Positions 30,090 to 38,958 of a DNA stretch of 64,000 nucleotides are shown here, piece after piece. The stretch's first letter is position 1; each line of letters begins with the position of its first letter. The DNA lies in NCBI RefSeq assembly GCF_016919405.1, contig NZ_CP070353.1, positions 1,302,001 to 1,366,000 on the forward strand, in the 5' to 3' direction. The notes beneath the pieces were generated by a model. The model was given only the letters and a program-made list of their open reading frames with translations, had not been told where the DNA came from and did not search any database. Position numbers and translations under genes: made by a program. This DNA is from Ensifer sp. PDNC004. GTDB taxonomy: Bacteria; Pseudomonadota; Alphaproteobacteria; Rhizobiales; Rhizobiaceae.

Positions 30090-30526
30090 GACTTGCTCCC
30101 GAATTCTGCGGTGCTCACCCCGGCGGCCTCAGTCGGCTTGTCTTCGGCATGGGATGAAATGCCCGACTGGGCGATAAGAACGGTTCCCGCGCAGATCAGC
30201 GCGATGCCGGCGATGCGCCAGGTGTTGAGGTCTTCGCGAAAGACGAAATAGGCGAAGACCGCAACGAGAACGTAAGCCAGGCTCAGAAACGGATAGGCAA
30301 AGGAAAGCTCGACCTTCGACAGCACGTAGAGATGCGACGCCATCGAGATGACGAAGGTCGCAAGACCGGCAAAGACCCAGGGGTTGAAGACGATCTGAAA
30401 CAAGCGGACGATCGCGGTTTCGGCCGTCATCGAAATCGGTCCGAGCGTCATCATGCCCTGCTTCAGCATCAGCTGAGCGGCGGCGTTGGTGAGCACGGTA
30501 AAGAGAATGAATGGAATATATTTCAT
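30086..30526 (-). CDS. ArnE/EmrE-like four-TM membrane protein
   Basis: A 146-residue, four-helix protein of the EamA/SMR superfamily (segments about 4-24, 46-66, 73-92 and 98-118). The helices show ILFTVLTNAAAQLMLKQG at the N-terminus and LSLAYVLVAVFAYFVFRED before the last helix. The size and Pro-Gly pattern match ArnE/ArnF, which flip undecaprenyl-phosphate-aminoarabinose, better than multidrug SMR pumps. In this operon a lipid-linked sugar flippase role is the natural inference. Confidence 0.75.
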   Translation of the reverse strand: MKYIPFILFTVLTNAAAQLMLKQGMMTLGPISMTAETAIVRLFQIVFNPWVFAGLATFVISMASHLYVLSKVELSFAYPFLSLAYVLVAVFAYFVFREDLNTWRIAGIALICAGTVLIAQSGISSHAEDKPTEAAGVSTAEFGSKS

Positions 30527-30619
30527 AGTTTTACTCCCAGTCCCGAAAATCTACTTACGGGCAAGAGACGGATATTCCGTGAAGTTTGCGCATTTAATTG
30601 AATAAAATTGCCTGCATTC

Positions 30620-31942
30620 TCATTCTGGCAAAGCCAGAGCGGTGCGCTTCCAGAAGTTCGAAACCAGCGCCGGATCGCGCGACGTTTCGAGCCTCCTCCA
30701 GAAAGGAAAAGACTTTTCAAAGACTTGCGGACTCATACGAGCATCCTTGTACGGATTGATCGCACCGCCTGCCTCGATCACGATGCGATCGAGCGCATCG
30801 AGCAGCTTTACTGTCCGTTCACCTTGATTGGCGAAGTCCAGCGTCAAAGTAAAACCGGGACGCGGGAAGGACAGGACGCCCCGGGAGCTGATATCGCCGA
30901 ACCGCTTCAGGATCGTCAGAAACGACGCATGGCCGGCCTGACGGGCGGTTTCCATGAGCTTGGCCGTGATCTCGGGCGCGTTTTCTGCGGGATAGACGCT
31001 CTGATGCTGGTAAAGCCCGCGCGGACCGTAGAGCCGGTTCCAGGCGCCGATCGCATCCAGCGGATAGAAATAGGACGTCCAGGGAACGGTCGTCACAGTC
31101 TCGCCCGGCTTCACCTTGCGGAAATAATACTCGTTGAAGCCTTTGAGCGTTGCCCGGTTGAGCAGGTTGAACGGCGGCGAAAACGGCACCGACAGCTTCA
31201 ACCCCTTGGGGATGTCGGGCAGTTCGCAGGAACCATCGGCATGATCGCCGGCAAGCAGCACCCCCCTGCCCATACGAGATCCCCTGGCGAGCTGGTCGAT
31301 CCAGGCGACGGAGTATTCATGCTCGGCATCAACGCCGTCGACGAGGGCAAAGTACCGGTCCAGGTTTTCGAAGCGGATCGCGTGCTGCTGCACGTGCGGC
31401 GACGGCACCTTCATCAGCCGGATATCGACGGTCAGGATCAGTCCGGTCAGCCCCATGCCGCCGATGGTCGCGGCGAAGAGTTCCGGGTTTTCGACCGACG
31501 AGCAGGTCAGCCGTTCGCCGGTCGAGCGCAGCAGCGTAAAACGCGTCACGTGATTGCCGAAGGTGCCGCGTGCGTGATGGTTCTTGCCGTGTACGTCGTT
31601 GGCGACTGCGCCACCGACGGTCACAAAGGCCGTGCCGGGCGTCACCGGCAGGAAGAAGCGATGTTCGATCGCCCGTTCCAGCACCTGGCGCAACGTCACG
31701 CCGGCCTCGCAGGTCATCAAGCCGGTGCCGGGATCGAAGGCGAGTATTCGGCCGTGAAGGTTGCTTTCGATCAGCGTCCCGCGATCGTTGTGGCAGCTGT
31801 CGCCGTAGCTGCGTCCGTTGCCGAAAGGCAGATAGCCTTCTGACCCAAGGCTGCCGAGCCGGTCTTCATAGTCGTCAGGCGAAATTCCAGGCCGCACGCG
31901 ATTGTCGATGCGGCCCCAGCTTTCATGGTCTTGCAGGGTCAT
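30620..31942 (-). CDS. DprE1-like FAD-linked oxidoreductase
   Basis: A 440-residue vanillyl-alcohol-oxidase-type flavoprotein closely resembling mycobacterial DprE1, which oxidises decaprenylphosphoryl-ribose at C2 on the way to arabinose. Visible matches are LPFGNGRSYGD, VTVGGAVANDVHGKNHH with the following FGNHVTRF (FAD-binding domain), and the C-terminal RFGDISSRGVLSFPRPGFTL and KDARMSPQVFEKSFP. It overlaps the HAD-UbiA gene by ATGA, exactly the partner expected (DPPR synthase). A 93-base gap follows before the SMR-like gene. Confidence 0.85.
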   Translation of the reverse strand: MTLQDHESWGRIDNRVRPGISPDDYEDRLGSLGSEGYLPFGNGRSYGDSCHNDRGTLIESNLHGRILAFDPGTGLMTCEAGVTLRQVLERAIEHRFFLPVTPGTAFVTVGGAVANDVHGKNHHARGTFGNHVTRFTLLRSTGERLTCSSVENPELFAATIGGMGLTGLILTVDIRLMKVPSPHVQQHAIRFENLDRYFALVDGVDAEHEYSVAWIDQLARGSRMGRGVLLAGDHADGSCELPDIPKGLKLSVPFSPPFNLLNRATLKGFNEYYFRKVKPGETVTTVPWTSYFYPLDAIGAWNRLYGPRGLYQHQSVYPAENAPEITAKLMETARQAGHASFLTILKRFGDISSRGVLSFPRPGFTLTLDFANQGERTVKLLDALDRIVIEAGGAINPYKDARMSPQVFEKSFPFWRRLETSRDPALVSNFWKRTALALPE

Positions 31943-33381
31943 TGCGGCCCGATGGCTCCAAATAGGATCAGCAGCGCGCCGATCAGCATGGTCAGTTGGC
32001 TGCGCCAGTCGCGCATGATGAAAACGACCGGATCCTCATGCAGCATGCCGCGGCGCGCAAGCATCCAGATGCGCAGCAACATGTAGAGCACCAACGGGCA
32101 GAGCGGCCACAACGCCCAGGGCGTGGTATACATCTCCTGCAGCTCCTTGCTGTGCACGTAGAGCGCCAGAACCAGGGCCGAGGTGAAGGCCGAGGCAACG
32201 CCGGCCTGACCGACCATCTCGAAATCAACGGCCAGATAGCCACGTCCCGGCACATTGCCGCCGTCCTTGTCCTCGAACTCGTGCAATTCGACGTAACGCT
32301 TCACCAGCGCGAGGCTGAGGAAGAAGAAGATCGCAAAGGAGACCAGCCAGAAGGAGAGTTCGGTGCCGGTCGCGGCCGCACCGGCGACGATGCGCGTGGT
32401 GTAGAGGCCGGCGAGCGTGAAGACGTCGACGAGCAGCTTGCGCTTCAGCACGAAGGTATAGGCCGTCGTCGCGCAGGCGTAGAAGGCGAGCACCCCGGCA
32501 AACTTCCAGGGCAACAGAAGGGTCAGCGCCACCGACGCGACGATGAGGCAGCCGGCAAGCACCAGCGCCGTCGGCACCGACATCTGGCCGCTCGCGAGCG
32601 GCCGGTAGCGCTTCTTTGCGTGGCGGCGATCGTTGGCAAGGTCCGAGAGATCGTTGATGACGTAGACGGCGGAAGCAAGGAAGCTGAAGGCGAAGAAGGC
32701 GATGATGACGCTGACAATCGCATCGAAGTGCAGCACCTCGTGGTTGAGGATCATCGGCACGCCGATGAGCACGTTCTTCGCCCATTGATGCACGCGGATC
32801 GACTTCAGAGGCGCAAGCGCGCTGACCTTGCCGGTATCGAGCCGCTCGGCATCATGGTTGCGACGCCATTTTTCCGCCGCCGCATCGGGCGAGACTACGA
32901 TCGCGCGGCGCGCCACTTCGAAGACGGCGATATCGTCACGGCTGTTGCCCATGTAGTCGAAGGCGCCATCGCCGAACCGCTCGACCAGCGCCCGGCGCTT
33001 GTTGCTGCTCGTCAGGTTGAGCGCGTCGGTCGAATGCATGACCGAGGAGAACATGCCGACATGGGCGGCGATGTCGCTTGCCACGGACGGTGCCGCGCCG
33101 GTCACAAGCACGAGTTCGCGCCCGCTCTTCTTTTCCTCCGCGAGCCGGTCGATGACGGCCTGCCGATAGGGCCAGTCTTCCGCCCGGCGGCCGGATCTAA
33201 GCGCCACTTCGTGCTTCAGCCGTGCCTTGCCTTTTGCCAGCCAGAATAGCATCGGAAACAGCATCAGCGGATTGCGCAGCAGGATGATCGCTGCCCCTTC
33301 CCACAGGGTGTCGGCGGCCAGCAAGGTGCCGTCAAGATCCACACACAGCGGAATGTGCCGTGTCTCGGTGCGCGCGTCCAT
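31939..33381 (-). CDS. HAD phosphatase-UbiA prenyltransferase fusion
   Basis: A two-domain protein of 480 residues. The N-terminal HAD hydrolase has CVDLDGTLLAADTLW (DxDGT motif), VTGAAPSVASDIAAH and a late YMGNSRDDIAVF motif. The C-terminal UbiA prenyltransferase has NDLSDLANDRRHAKKRYRPL (NDxxDxxxD type) and several membrane helices, with DKDGGNVPGRGYLAVD as the later Asp-rich loop. UbiA proteins paired with DprE1 homologues transfer phosphoribose from PRPP to polyprenyl phosphate; the HAD domain could remove the 5-phosphate. The start is uncertain: ATGs at 33414, 33399 and 33381 are possible. I chose the one nearest the HAD fold. Confidence 0.85.
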   Translation of the reverse strand: MDARTETRHIPLCVDLDGTLLAADTLWEGAAIILLRNPLMLFPMLFWLAKGKARLKHEVALRSGRRAEDWPYRQAVIDRLAEEKKSGRELVLVTGAAPSVASDIAAHVGMFSSVMHSTDALNLTSSNKRRALVERFGDGAFDYMGNSRDDIAVFEVARRAIVVSPDAAAEKWRRNHDAERLDTGKVSALAPLKSIRVHQWAKNVLIGVPMILNHEVLHFDAIVSVIIAFFAFSFLASAVYVINDLSDLANDRRHAKKRYRPLASGQMSVPTALVLAGCLIVASVALTLLLPWKFAGVLAFYACATTAYTFVLKRKLLVDVFTLAGLYTTRIVAGAAATGTELSFWLVSFAIFFFLSLALVKRYVELHEFEDKDGGNVPGRGYLAVDFEMVGQAGVASAFTSALVLALYVHSKELQEMYTTPWALWPLCPLVLYMLLRIWMLARRGMLHEDPVVFIMRDWRSQLTMLIGALLILFGAIGPQ

Positions 33382-33507
33382 GAAGTCTATCCCAGCCATA
33401 GTTGCCGGTATCATCACGACTTCAACTTTCCAGAGTGGAAACGCGGGGCCCTGCTTCGCTCGCAAATTGGCGGGCTGGTTAACAAATCCGCAGCAGCCGG
33501 GCGACGC

Positions 33508-34428
33508 CTAACGGCTGCCGATCCAGTTCAGCGCATCGCGCCAGTCGGTCATGCGCACCGGCGTACCGTGCGAGCCGCTATCGAAAAGCACGAAGCGCGT
33601 CGGGTAACCCTTGGCCTTGAGCGCGCGATAGAGCGCCTTCTGGCCTTCGGCCGGATAGACGCTGTCGCGGCTGCCATGGCTGAAGAACATTGGCAGCTTC
33701 GCCTTGTAGGCAGCGCTTTTCGTGAAGTCCGGATCACTGACGCCGCCCATCACGATCATACCGGCGAGTGCTGCGACGGCGGAGGCGTCGCGCGAGACAC
33801 CCCAGCAGATGAAACTTCCCATCGAGGCGCAGGCGAGCACCACCGGACGGCCGCCGGAGCGTTCGGACGCGTATAGCACCAGGCCGGCGATATCGGCGGC
33901 CCCTGCCGTATCGAAGGACCGGACGCTCGGGGCGTAATACACGCCGCCATTGGCAACGGCGAGGTTCTTCAGCCGATTGAAGTTTCCTCCGAAGGAAAAG
34001 TCATTGGCACCCAGCCGGCGGTCGCCGCCGCGCCCGTGGATGAAGATGACCGAAAACCCGGCGCCGCGATCGGGGCCGACACGGGTCACGTCCAGCCCGC
34101 GGCCGCCGATATCGAGCGTTTCGTTGACCTGCTCGCTCTTGACGCCAAGCGACACATAGGCGCGCTTCACCCGGCGCTCCGGGATTTCGTCGCGCTCGTT
34201 GATGTCCCGCAGTTCCTGGTAATCGACTGTCAGGTCGTCGCCGCCATCCTCCTGGCCGAGCACTTTGGCATAGGAGAACAGTTCGTCCTTGTAGGGCTTG
34301 AGCGTCTGAGCCTCTGCCGGCGAAGCGGCAATTGCCAGGGCCACGGCGAACAGGCAGGCGCGAAACGGAAAAACAACTGTGGACACGGCCAAATGACGGG
34401 CTCCCTCTTTGGCCGCAAGCCTTGCCAT
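33508..34428 (-). CDS. Secreted alpha/beta hydrolase
   Basis: A 306-residue protein with an N-terminal signal peptide (about 1-40, cleaved near SPAEAQ) and an alpha/beta hydrolase fold. Recognisable parts are FIHGRGGDRRLGANDFSFGG (oxyanion region), VLACASMGSFICWG (nucleophile elbow) and DSGSHGTPVRMTDW (catalytic His). The elbow reads C-A-S-M-G rather than the common G-x-S-x-G. The substrate is unknown. A GTG at 34464 is an alternative start; the ATG at 34428 gives the cleaner signal peptide. Periplasmic location is inferred. Confidence 0.75.
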   Translation of the reverse strand: MARLAAKEGARHLAVSTVVFPFRACLFAVALAIAASPAEAQTLKPYKDELFSYAKVLGQEDGGDDLTVDYQELRDINERDEIPERRVKRAYVSLGVKSEQVNETLDIGGRGLDVTRVGPDRGAGFSVIFIHGRGGDRRLGANDFSFGGNFNRLKNLAVANGGVYYAPSVRSFDTAGAADIAGLVLYASERSGGRPVVLACASMGSFICWGVSRDASAVAALAGMIVMGGVSDPDFTKSAAYKAKLPMFFSHGSRDSVYPAEGQKALYRALKAKGYPTRFVLFDSGSHGTPVRMTDWRDALNWIGSR

Positions 34429-34640
34429 TGGCCGCACCGCAAAGCAACACTTGGCCAGAAACACGGCCGTTCGTGCGATAAATCACCGGCGGCCGGCGCC
34501 AGAAATTCTCCTTTTGTTCGCGTATCCTGTGGGAGTCTGGCAGAATTCAGGTGATTCGACCGCCGGGGGATGGCGGCAAAGCCTGGGGCTTGCTAAGGCC
34601 TCTGGCATTCCCGAACGACAGGAACGATCCGAACGGCCCC

Positions 34641-36701
34641 ATGGACGACAACAGCGACCTCTTCTCAATGCCCGAGCAACCGAAGCCCGTTCAGCCGAGC
34701 GCCAAGCCGGCCGTGGCTGCAGCCCCCATCGCGCGCGAAGAACCGCGCCCTGCCCCGAAGGGCAGCGACGGCAGCGATTACGATGCGTCGGCGATCGAGG
34801 TGCTCGAGGGCCTTGAGCCCGTCCGCCGTCGTCCGGGCATGTATATCGGCGGCACCGACGAGAAGGCGCTGCACCATCTCTTTGCCGAAGTCATCGACAA
34901 CTCGATGGACGAAGCGGTCGCCGGCCATGCGAACTTCATCGAGGTCCATCTCGACGCCGAGGGGTTCCTGACGGTCACCGACAACGGCCGCGGCATCCCG
35001 GTCGAAAACCATCCGAAATTCCCCGGCAAGTCGACGCTCGAAGTCGTCATGACGGTGCTCCATGCCGGCGGCAAGTTCGACGGCAAGGCCTATGAGACCT
35101 CGGGCGGTCTGCACGGCGTCGGCGTTTCCGTCGTCAACGCGCTTTCCGACGCGCTCGAAGTCGAGGTCGCCCGCAATCGCAAGCTCTACCGCCAGCGCTT
35201 CTCCCGCGGCATTCCGCAGGGCGGGCTCGAGGAACTCGGCGACGTGCACAATCGCCGCGGCACGCGCGTCCGCTTCCATCCGGACCCGGACATTTTCGGA
35301 CCGCACGCGCATTTCGAGCCCGGCCGGCTTTTCCGCATGGCTCGCTCGAAAGCCTACCTCTTCGGTGGCGTCGAGATCCGCTGGTCGTGCGATCCGTCAT
35401 TGCTGCAGGAAGGCTCGGAGATCCCGGACAAGGCGGTCTTCCACTTCCCCGGCGGCCTGAAGGATTACCTGGCGGCGACGCTCGGCAAGGAATTCACCGT
35501 CACCCGCGAGATCTTCGCCGGCAAGTCGGAAAAAGCCAACGGTCACGGCTCGCTCGAATGGGCGGTCACCTGGTATGGCGGCGACCAGCAGGTTCATTCC
35601 TACTGCAACACCATTCCGACGCCTGAAGGCGGTACGCACGAGGCAGGGTTCCGCATCGCGCTGACCAAAGGCCTGAAGAACTACGCGGAGCTGAAGCAGA
35701 ACAAGCGCGCGGCGCTCATCACCACCGATGACGTGATGATCTCGGCCGCCGGCATGCTGTCGGTGTTCATCCGCGAACCGGAGTTCGTCGGCCAGACCAA
35801 GGACAAGCTCGCCACCGTCGAGGCGCAACGCATCGTCGAAAATGCGCTGCGCGATCCCTTCGACCACTACCTGACCGACAATCCGGCCGAGGCCGACAAA
35901 CTGCTCGACTGGGTGGTCGAACGCGCCGAGGAGCGCGTGCGCCGGCGCAAGGAAAAGGAAGTCAACCGCAAGACCGCGGTGCGCAAGCTGCGCCTGCCCG
36001 GCAAACTTGCCGACTGCTCGCAGAACACCGCCGAAGGCGCCGAACTCTTCATCGTCGAAGGGGACTCGGCAGGCGGTTCGGCGAAGCAGGCGCGCAACCG
36101 CGCCAACCAGGCAATCCTGCCCTTGCGCGGCAAGATCCTGAACGTCGCAAGCGCCGGTCGCGAAAAACTCGGCGCCAACCAGCAGATCGCCGACCTCATC
36201 CAGGCGCTTGGTTGCGGCACCCGCAGCAAGTACCGCGAAGAGGACCTGCGCTATGAGCGCATCGTCGTCATGACCGACGCCGACGTCGACGGCGCGCATA
36301 TCGCCTCGCTGCTGATCACCTTCTTCTATCAGGAGATGCCCGAGCTGATCCGCGGCGGTCACCTCTATCTCGCCGTGCCGCCGCTCTATCGCATCAGCCA
36401 GGGCGCAAGGACGCTCTATGCCCGCGACGACGCACACCGCGAAGAACTGATGCGCACCGAGTTTGCCGGTCGCGGCAAGGTCGAGATCGGCCGCTTCAAG
36501 GGCCTCGGCGAGATGCTGCCGGCGCAGCTCAAGGAAACGACGATGGATCCGAAGTTCCGCACGCTGCTGAAAGTCGAGATCGACGATGTCGATTTCGAGG
36601 GCACGCGCGAGGCGGTCGACAACCTGATGGGCACGAAGGCGGATGCGCGCTTCCGCTTCATCCAGGAACGCGCCGTCTTTGCGGACAACCTGGACATCTG
36701 A
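34641..36701 (+). CDS. parE: DNA topoisomerase IV subunit B
   Basis: The ATPase subunit of topoisomerase IV, which decatenates replicated chromosomes. It has 686 residues. The GHKL ATPase part has RPGMYIGGTDEKALHHLF, EVIDNSMDEA, DNGRGIPV and YETSGGLHGVGVSVVNAL. The C-terminal TOPRIM part has EGDSAGGSAKQARNR and MTDADVDGAHIASLL, and RFKGLGEM near the end is diagnostic of type II topoisomerases. The N-terminal ~60 residues (MDDNSDLFSMPEQPKPVQ) are variable. A GyrB identity is less likely because the TOPRIM insert is short. Terminator 36733-36761 follows. Confidence 0.95.
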   Translation: MDDNSDLFSMPEQPKPVQPSAKPAVAAAPIAREEPRPAPKGSDGSDYDASAIEVLEGLEPVRRRPGMYIGGTDEKALHHLFAEVIDNSMDEAVAGHANFIEVHLDAEGFLTVTDNGRGIPVENHPKFPGKSTLEVVMTVLHAGGKFDGKAYETSGGLHGVGVSVVNALSDALEVEVARNRKLYRQRFSRGIPQGGLEELGDVHNRRGTRVRFHPDPDIFGPHAHFEPGRLFRMARSKAYLFGGVEIRWSCDPSLLQEGSEIPDKAVFHFPGGLKDYLAATLGKEFTVTREIFAGKSEKANGHGSLEWAVTWYGGDQQVHSYCNTIPTPEGGTHEAGFRIALTKGLKNYAELKQNKRAALITTDDVMISAAGMLSVFIREPEFVGQTKDKLATVEAQRIVENALRDPFDHYLTDNPAEADKLLDWVVERAEERVRRRKEKEVNRKTAVRKLRLPGKLADCSQNTAEGAELFIVEGDSAGGSAKQARNRANQAILPLRGKILNVASAGREKLGANQQIADLIQALGCGTRSKYREEDLRYERIVVMTDADVDGAHIASLLITFFYQEMPELIRGGHLYLAVPPLYRISQGARTLYARDDAHREELMRTEFAGRGKVEIGRFKGLGEMLPAQLKETTMDPKFRTLLKVEIDDVDFEGTREAVDNLMGTKADARFRFIQERAVFADNLDI

Positions 36702-36732
36702 GCCGGCCTTTCGGATTACAACAGTCCAAATC

Positions 36733-36761
36733 AAAACGGCGGCCCCAACGGCCGCCGTTTT
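36733..36761 (+). terminator. Rho-independent terminator of parE
   Basis: A 12-bp stem (aaaacggcggcc / ggccgccgtttt) with a 5-base loop lies 32 bases after the parE stop and is followed by further T residues. Confidence 0.85.
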
Positions 36762-36790
36762 CGTTTACCGGGCTTGATGGCAGCCTGACC

Positions 36791-37279
36791 TCATGCCGCC
36801 GCGCGAACGGATTTTTCCATGAAGAGGCTGAGCGGATCCGGCTGATATTCACCGAACGGCGGGCGTTCGATATAGCCGGCCGCCTTGTAAAGACCGATCG
36901 CTTCCGGCTGATAGATGCCGGTTTCAAGACGGATTGCCGATAACCCAACTTGCGCTGCGCGCGCCTCCAGCGCCTGCAGCAGCAATTTGCCGACCCTTAG
37001 CCCCCTCGCCTCGGGATCGACGAACATGCGCTTGATCTCCGCCGTCCCATCACCGGCATCCACCAGGGCGCAGCAGCCGACGATATCGCCGTCACGCCTT
37101 GCAACGAAGAACGATACCTCCGGCTTTTCCAGGCTCGACAGATCGACCATGTGATTGCTCTCGGCGGGATAGAGCGAGGCGGCGTAGGCGTCGGAGAGTT
37201 CCAGGAGACGCAGGACGTCAGCTTGGCGCGGCGTCTCCTGGGCTATGATTACGGCAGGCAATCGGTTCTTCCTTTTCAT
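36791..37279 (-). CDS. GNAT family N-acetyltransferase
   Basis: A 162-residue acetyltransferase. The acetyl-CoA binding segment is FVDPEARGLRVGKLLLQALE, with ETGIYQPEAIGLYKAAGYIE as the C-terminal motif; the latter closely resembles PhnO/amino-acid-type GNATs. It is monocistronic and convergent with parE. The ATG at 37279 (MKRKNRLP) has the better local start; upstream frame extension lacks fold support. The substrate is unknown. Confidence 0.82.
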   Translation of the reverse strand: MKRKNRLPAVIIAQETPRQADVLRLLELSDAYAASLYPAESNHMVDLSSLEKPEVSFFVARRDGDIVGCCALVDAGDGTAEIKRMFVDPEARGLRVGKLLLQALEARAAQVGLSAIRLETGIYQPEAIGLYKAAGYIERPPFGEYQPDPLSLFMEKSVRAAA

Positions 37280-37479
37280 CCAATGGTCTTGCACCAAACT
37301 ACCGCCGGCACACACCCGGACCAATAGGTCAAATGGCGCAGGTCCGCATGCCGCTCCATCAATCCGCCTAACAGGTTGAAACAATTTGTTCCGCGCTGCC
37401 GGCAACATCGCCCTATTTCGAGGAGAATCATGCAGGCATAGGTTGATCCATCACAACCTGCAAAGACGATGGGAACGCG

Positions 37480-37893
37480 ATGCAAGCGGCGCTGATAGTC
37501 ATGACCATTCTCGGCTGCGACCACGACGTCAGCCAATGCCAGTATATCTCGACGGTCAACGGCAGCTGGCCATCGATCGCGCAGTGCGACACGGATTCGA
37601 ACGCGCAACTGCCGAAGTTTTCCAATGCGAATTACCCGGTTGTCGTCGCGGTTTGCGAGAGCTCGGCGCCCAGCGTCGCCGAAATGCCCGCGCCGCCGCC
37701 GGGCGCCCAGCAGAACCAGGCGCTGCCCGTTCCGGCGACGGAGGCAGAACCCGAGCAAGGATTGCCGAAACGCACGCTGGCTTTCCTGTCAGGCGCGATC
37801 CCCGATCGGGAAAAGCTGAAAAACATCGTGACGAAACCAGTGCGCTATGTCGAAGATGGCTATTCCTGGGTCGCGCGCCGCTTTACCGACTGA
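37480..37893 (+). CDS. Small cysteine-containing hypothetical protein
   Basis: A 137-residue protein that I cannot assign to a family. It begins MQAALIVMTILGCDHDVSQC, a short hydrophobic stretch followed by Cys13, Cys20, Cys36 and Cys59. The middle is Pro/Ala/Gln-rich (about 63-95). The C-terminus contains DREKLKNIVTKPVRYVEDGY. Four cysteines in the first 60 residues suggest a small disulfide-bonded exported domain, but the signal peptide is short. A good Shine-Dalgarno sequence (gggaac) supports the start. Confidence 0.7.
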   Translation: MQAALIVMTILGCDHDVSQCQYISTVNGSWPSIAQCDTDSNAQLPKFSNANYPVVVAVCESSAPSVAEMPAPPPGAQQNQALPVPATEAEPEQGLPKRTLAFLSGAIPDREKLKNIVTKPVRYVEDGYSWVARRFTD

Positions 37894-37907
37894 CGCGCCT
37901 GCATGCC

Positions 37908-38927
37908 TCAGATGAGGCCAGCCGAGATCAAGCTGTTTGCCGAGGCGACGACCGCGTCCTCCGCCGAGCGTGGCTGCCACCCGAGCACGCGTGGCGCTTT
38001 TTCGTTGGAAATGCGTGGGTCATGCTCGAGTTCGCGCACGATGAGACGCAAGCCCGCATCGAAGGGTGCGGCAAGTCCCGCCAGCCAATTGGGCAGGACG
38101 AACCTCGGAAGCCTGCCCGCGTGTTCAGGGAACCGGCGCCGGAGGATGGCCGTGATGTCCGCAAGGGAAAGCGCCTCTCCCGCGATCAGGAAGCGCTCGC
38201 CCGCTGCCGCGGCGACGGTCAAGGCCCGCACATGCGCATCCGCCACGTCGCGCACATCGACAACAGGCACGGCGAACTTCGGCAAGGCTGGGTAATTCCC
38301 CTTGAGCAGGTTGCGCACCACGGCGACGGATGTGCCGATATCGTGGCCAAGAGCCGGCCCGAGCACCATGCCGGGATTGACGACCGCAAGCTCCAGGCCA
38401 CTTTCTGCCGCATAGTCCCAGGCTGCGCGCTCGGCAAAGGTCTTGGAGCGGTAATAGGGCGTCGCAAGCGGAGACTGCGGGTCGCTCCAGTTCTCCTCCG
38501 TAAACGGCGCTTGCCCTGCCCCGTAGATGACCGCGGCGACCGACGACGTGAGCACCACGCGTTTGACACCGGCCGCATGGGCAGCCCTGAGCACCCGCAG
38601 CGTGCCGTCACGGGCCGGCCCGATCAGATCATCTTCATTGATGGGCAAGCGAGCCGGAAATGGCGAGGCGGTGTGGACGACGTAGGAAACATCGGCAAAG
38701 GCCTCGGCCCAGCCCCGCTCCTCCAGGAGATCCGCCTCTCCAAACGTCAGGCGCGCCGCATCGGTTCCTCCGGCCGCGCGAATGGATTGCTCGACCTCCT
38801 CGGCACGCCCGAGCGTGCGGACCGTGCCGTGCACCGGATAGCCCTCGCGCAGCAAGGCGAGCGCGACGTGCCGTCCGACGAAGCCGCCAATTCCGGTCAC
38901 GGCAACGGTCGCGGTCCTCGCGTTCAT
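37908..38927 (-). CDS. NAD-dependent epimerase/dihydroflavonol reductase-like SDR
   Basis: A 339-residue extended SDR. The Rossmann motif is GIGGFVGRHVALALLREG (about 12-29), and the catalytic YYRSK (Tyr-x3-Lys) lies near residue 155. Segments such as VVHTASPFPARLP and VKRVVLTSSVAAVIYG resemble dihydroflavonol reductase and cinnamoyl-CoA reductase relatives. The substrate is unknown. It lies next to the DUF2336 gene on the same strand with a 31-base gap. Confidence 0.85.
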   Translation of the reverse strand: MNARTATVAVTGIGGFVGRHVALALLREGYPVHGTVRTLGRAEEVEQSIRAAGGTDAARLTFGEADLLEERGWAEAFADVSYVVHTASPFPARLPINEDDLIGPARDGTLRVLRAAHAAGVKRVVLTSSVAAVIYGAGQAPFTEENWSDPQSPLATPYYRSKTFAERAAWDYAAESGLELAVVNPGMVLGPALGHDIGTSVAVVRNLLKGNYPALPKFAVPVVDVRDVADAHVRALTVAAAAGERFLIAGEALSLADITAILRRRFPEHAGRLPRFVLPNWLAGLAAPFDAGLRLIVRELEHDPRISNEKAPRVLGWQPRSAEDAVVASANSLISAGLI

Positions 38928-38958
38928 ATGTGCATACCTCGCTGGAAACGGGTGACGC

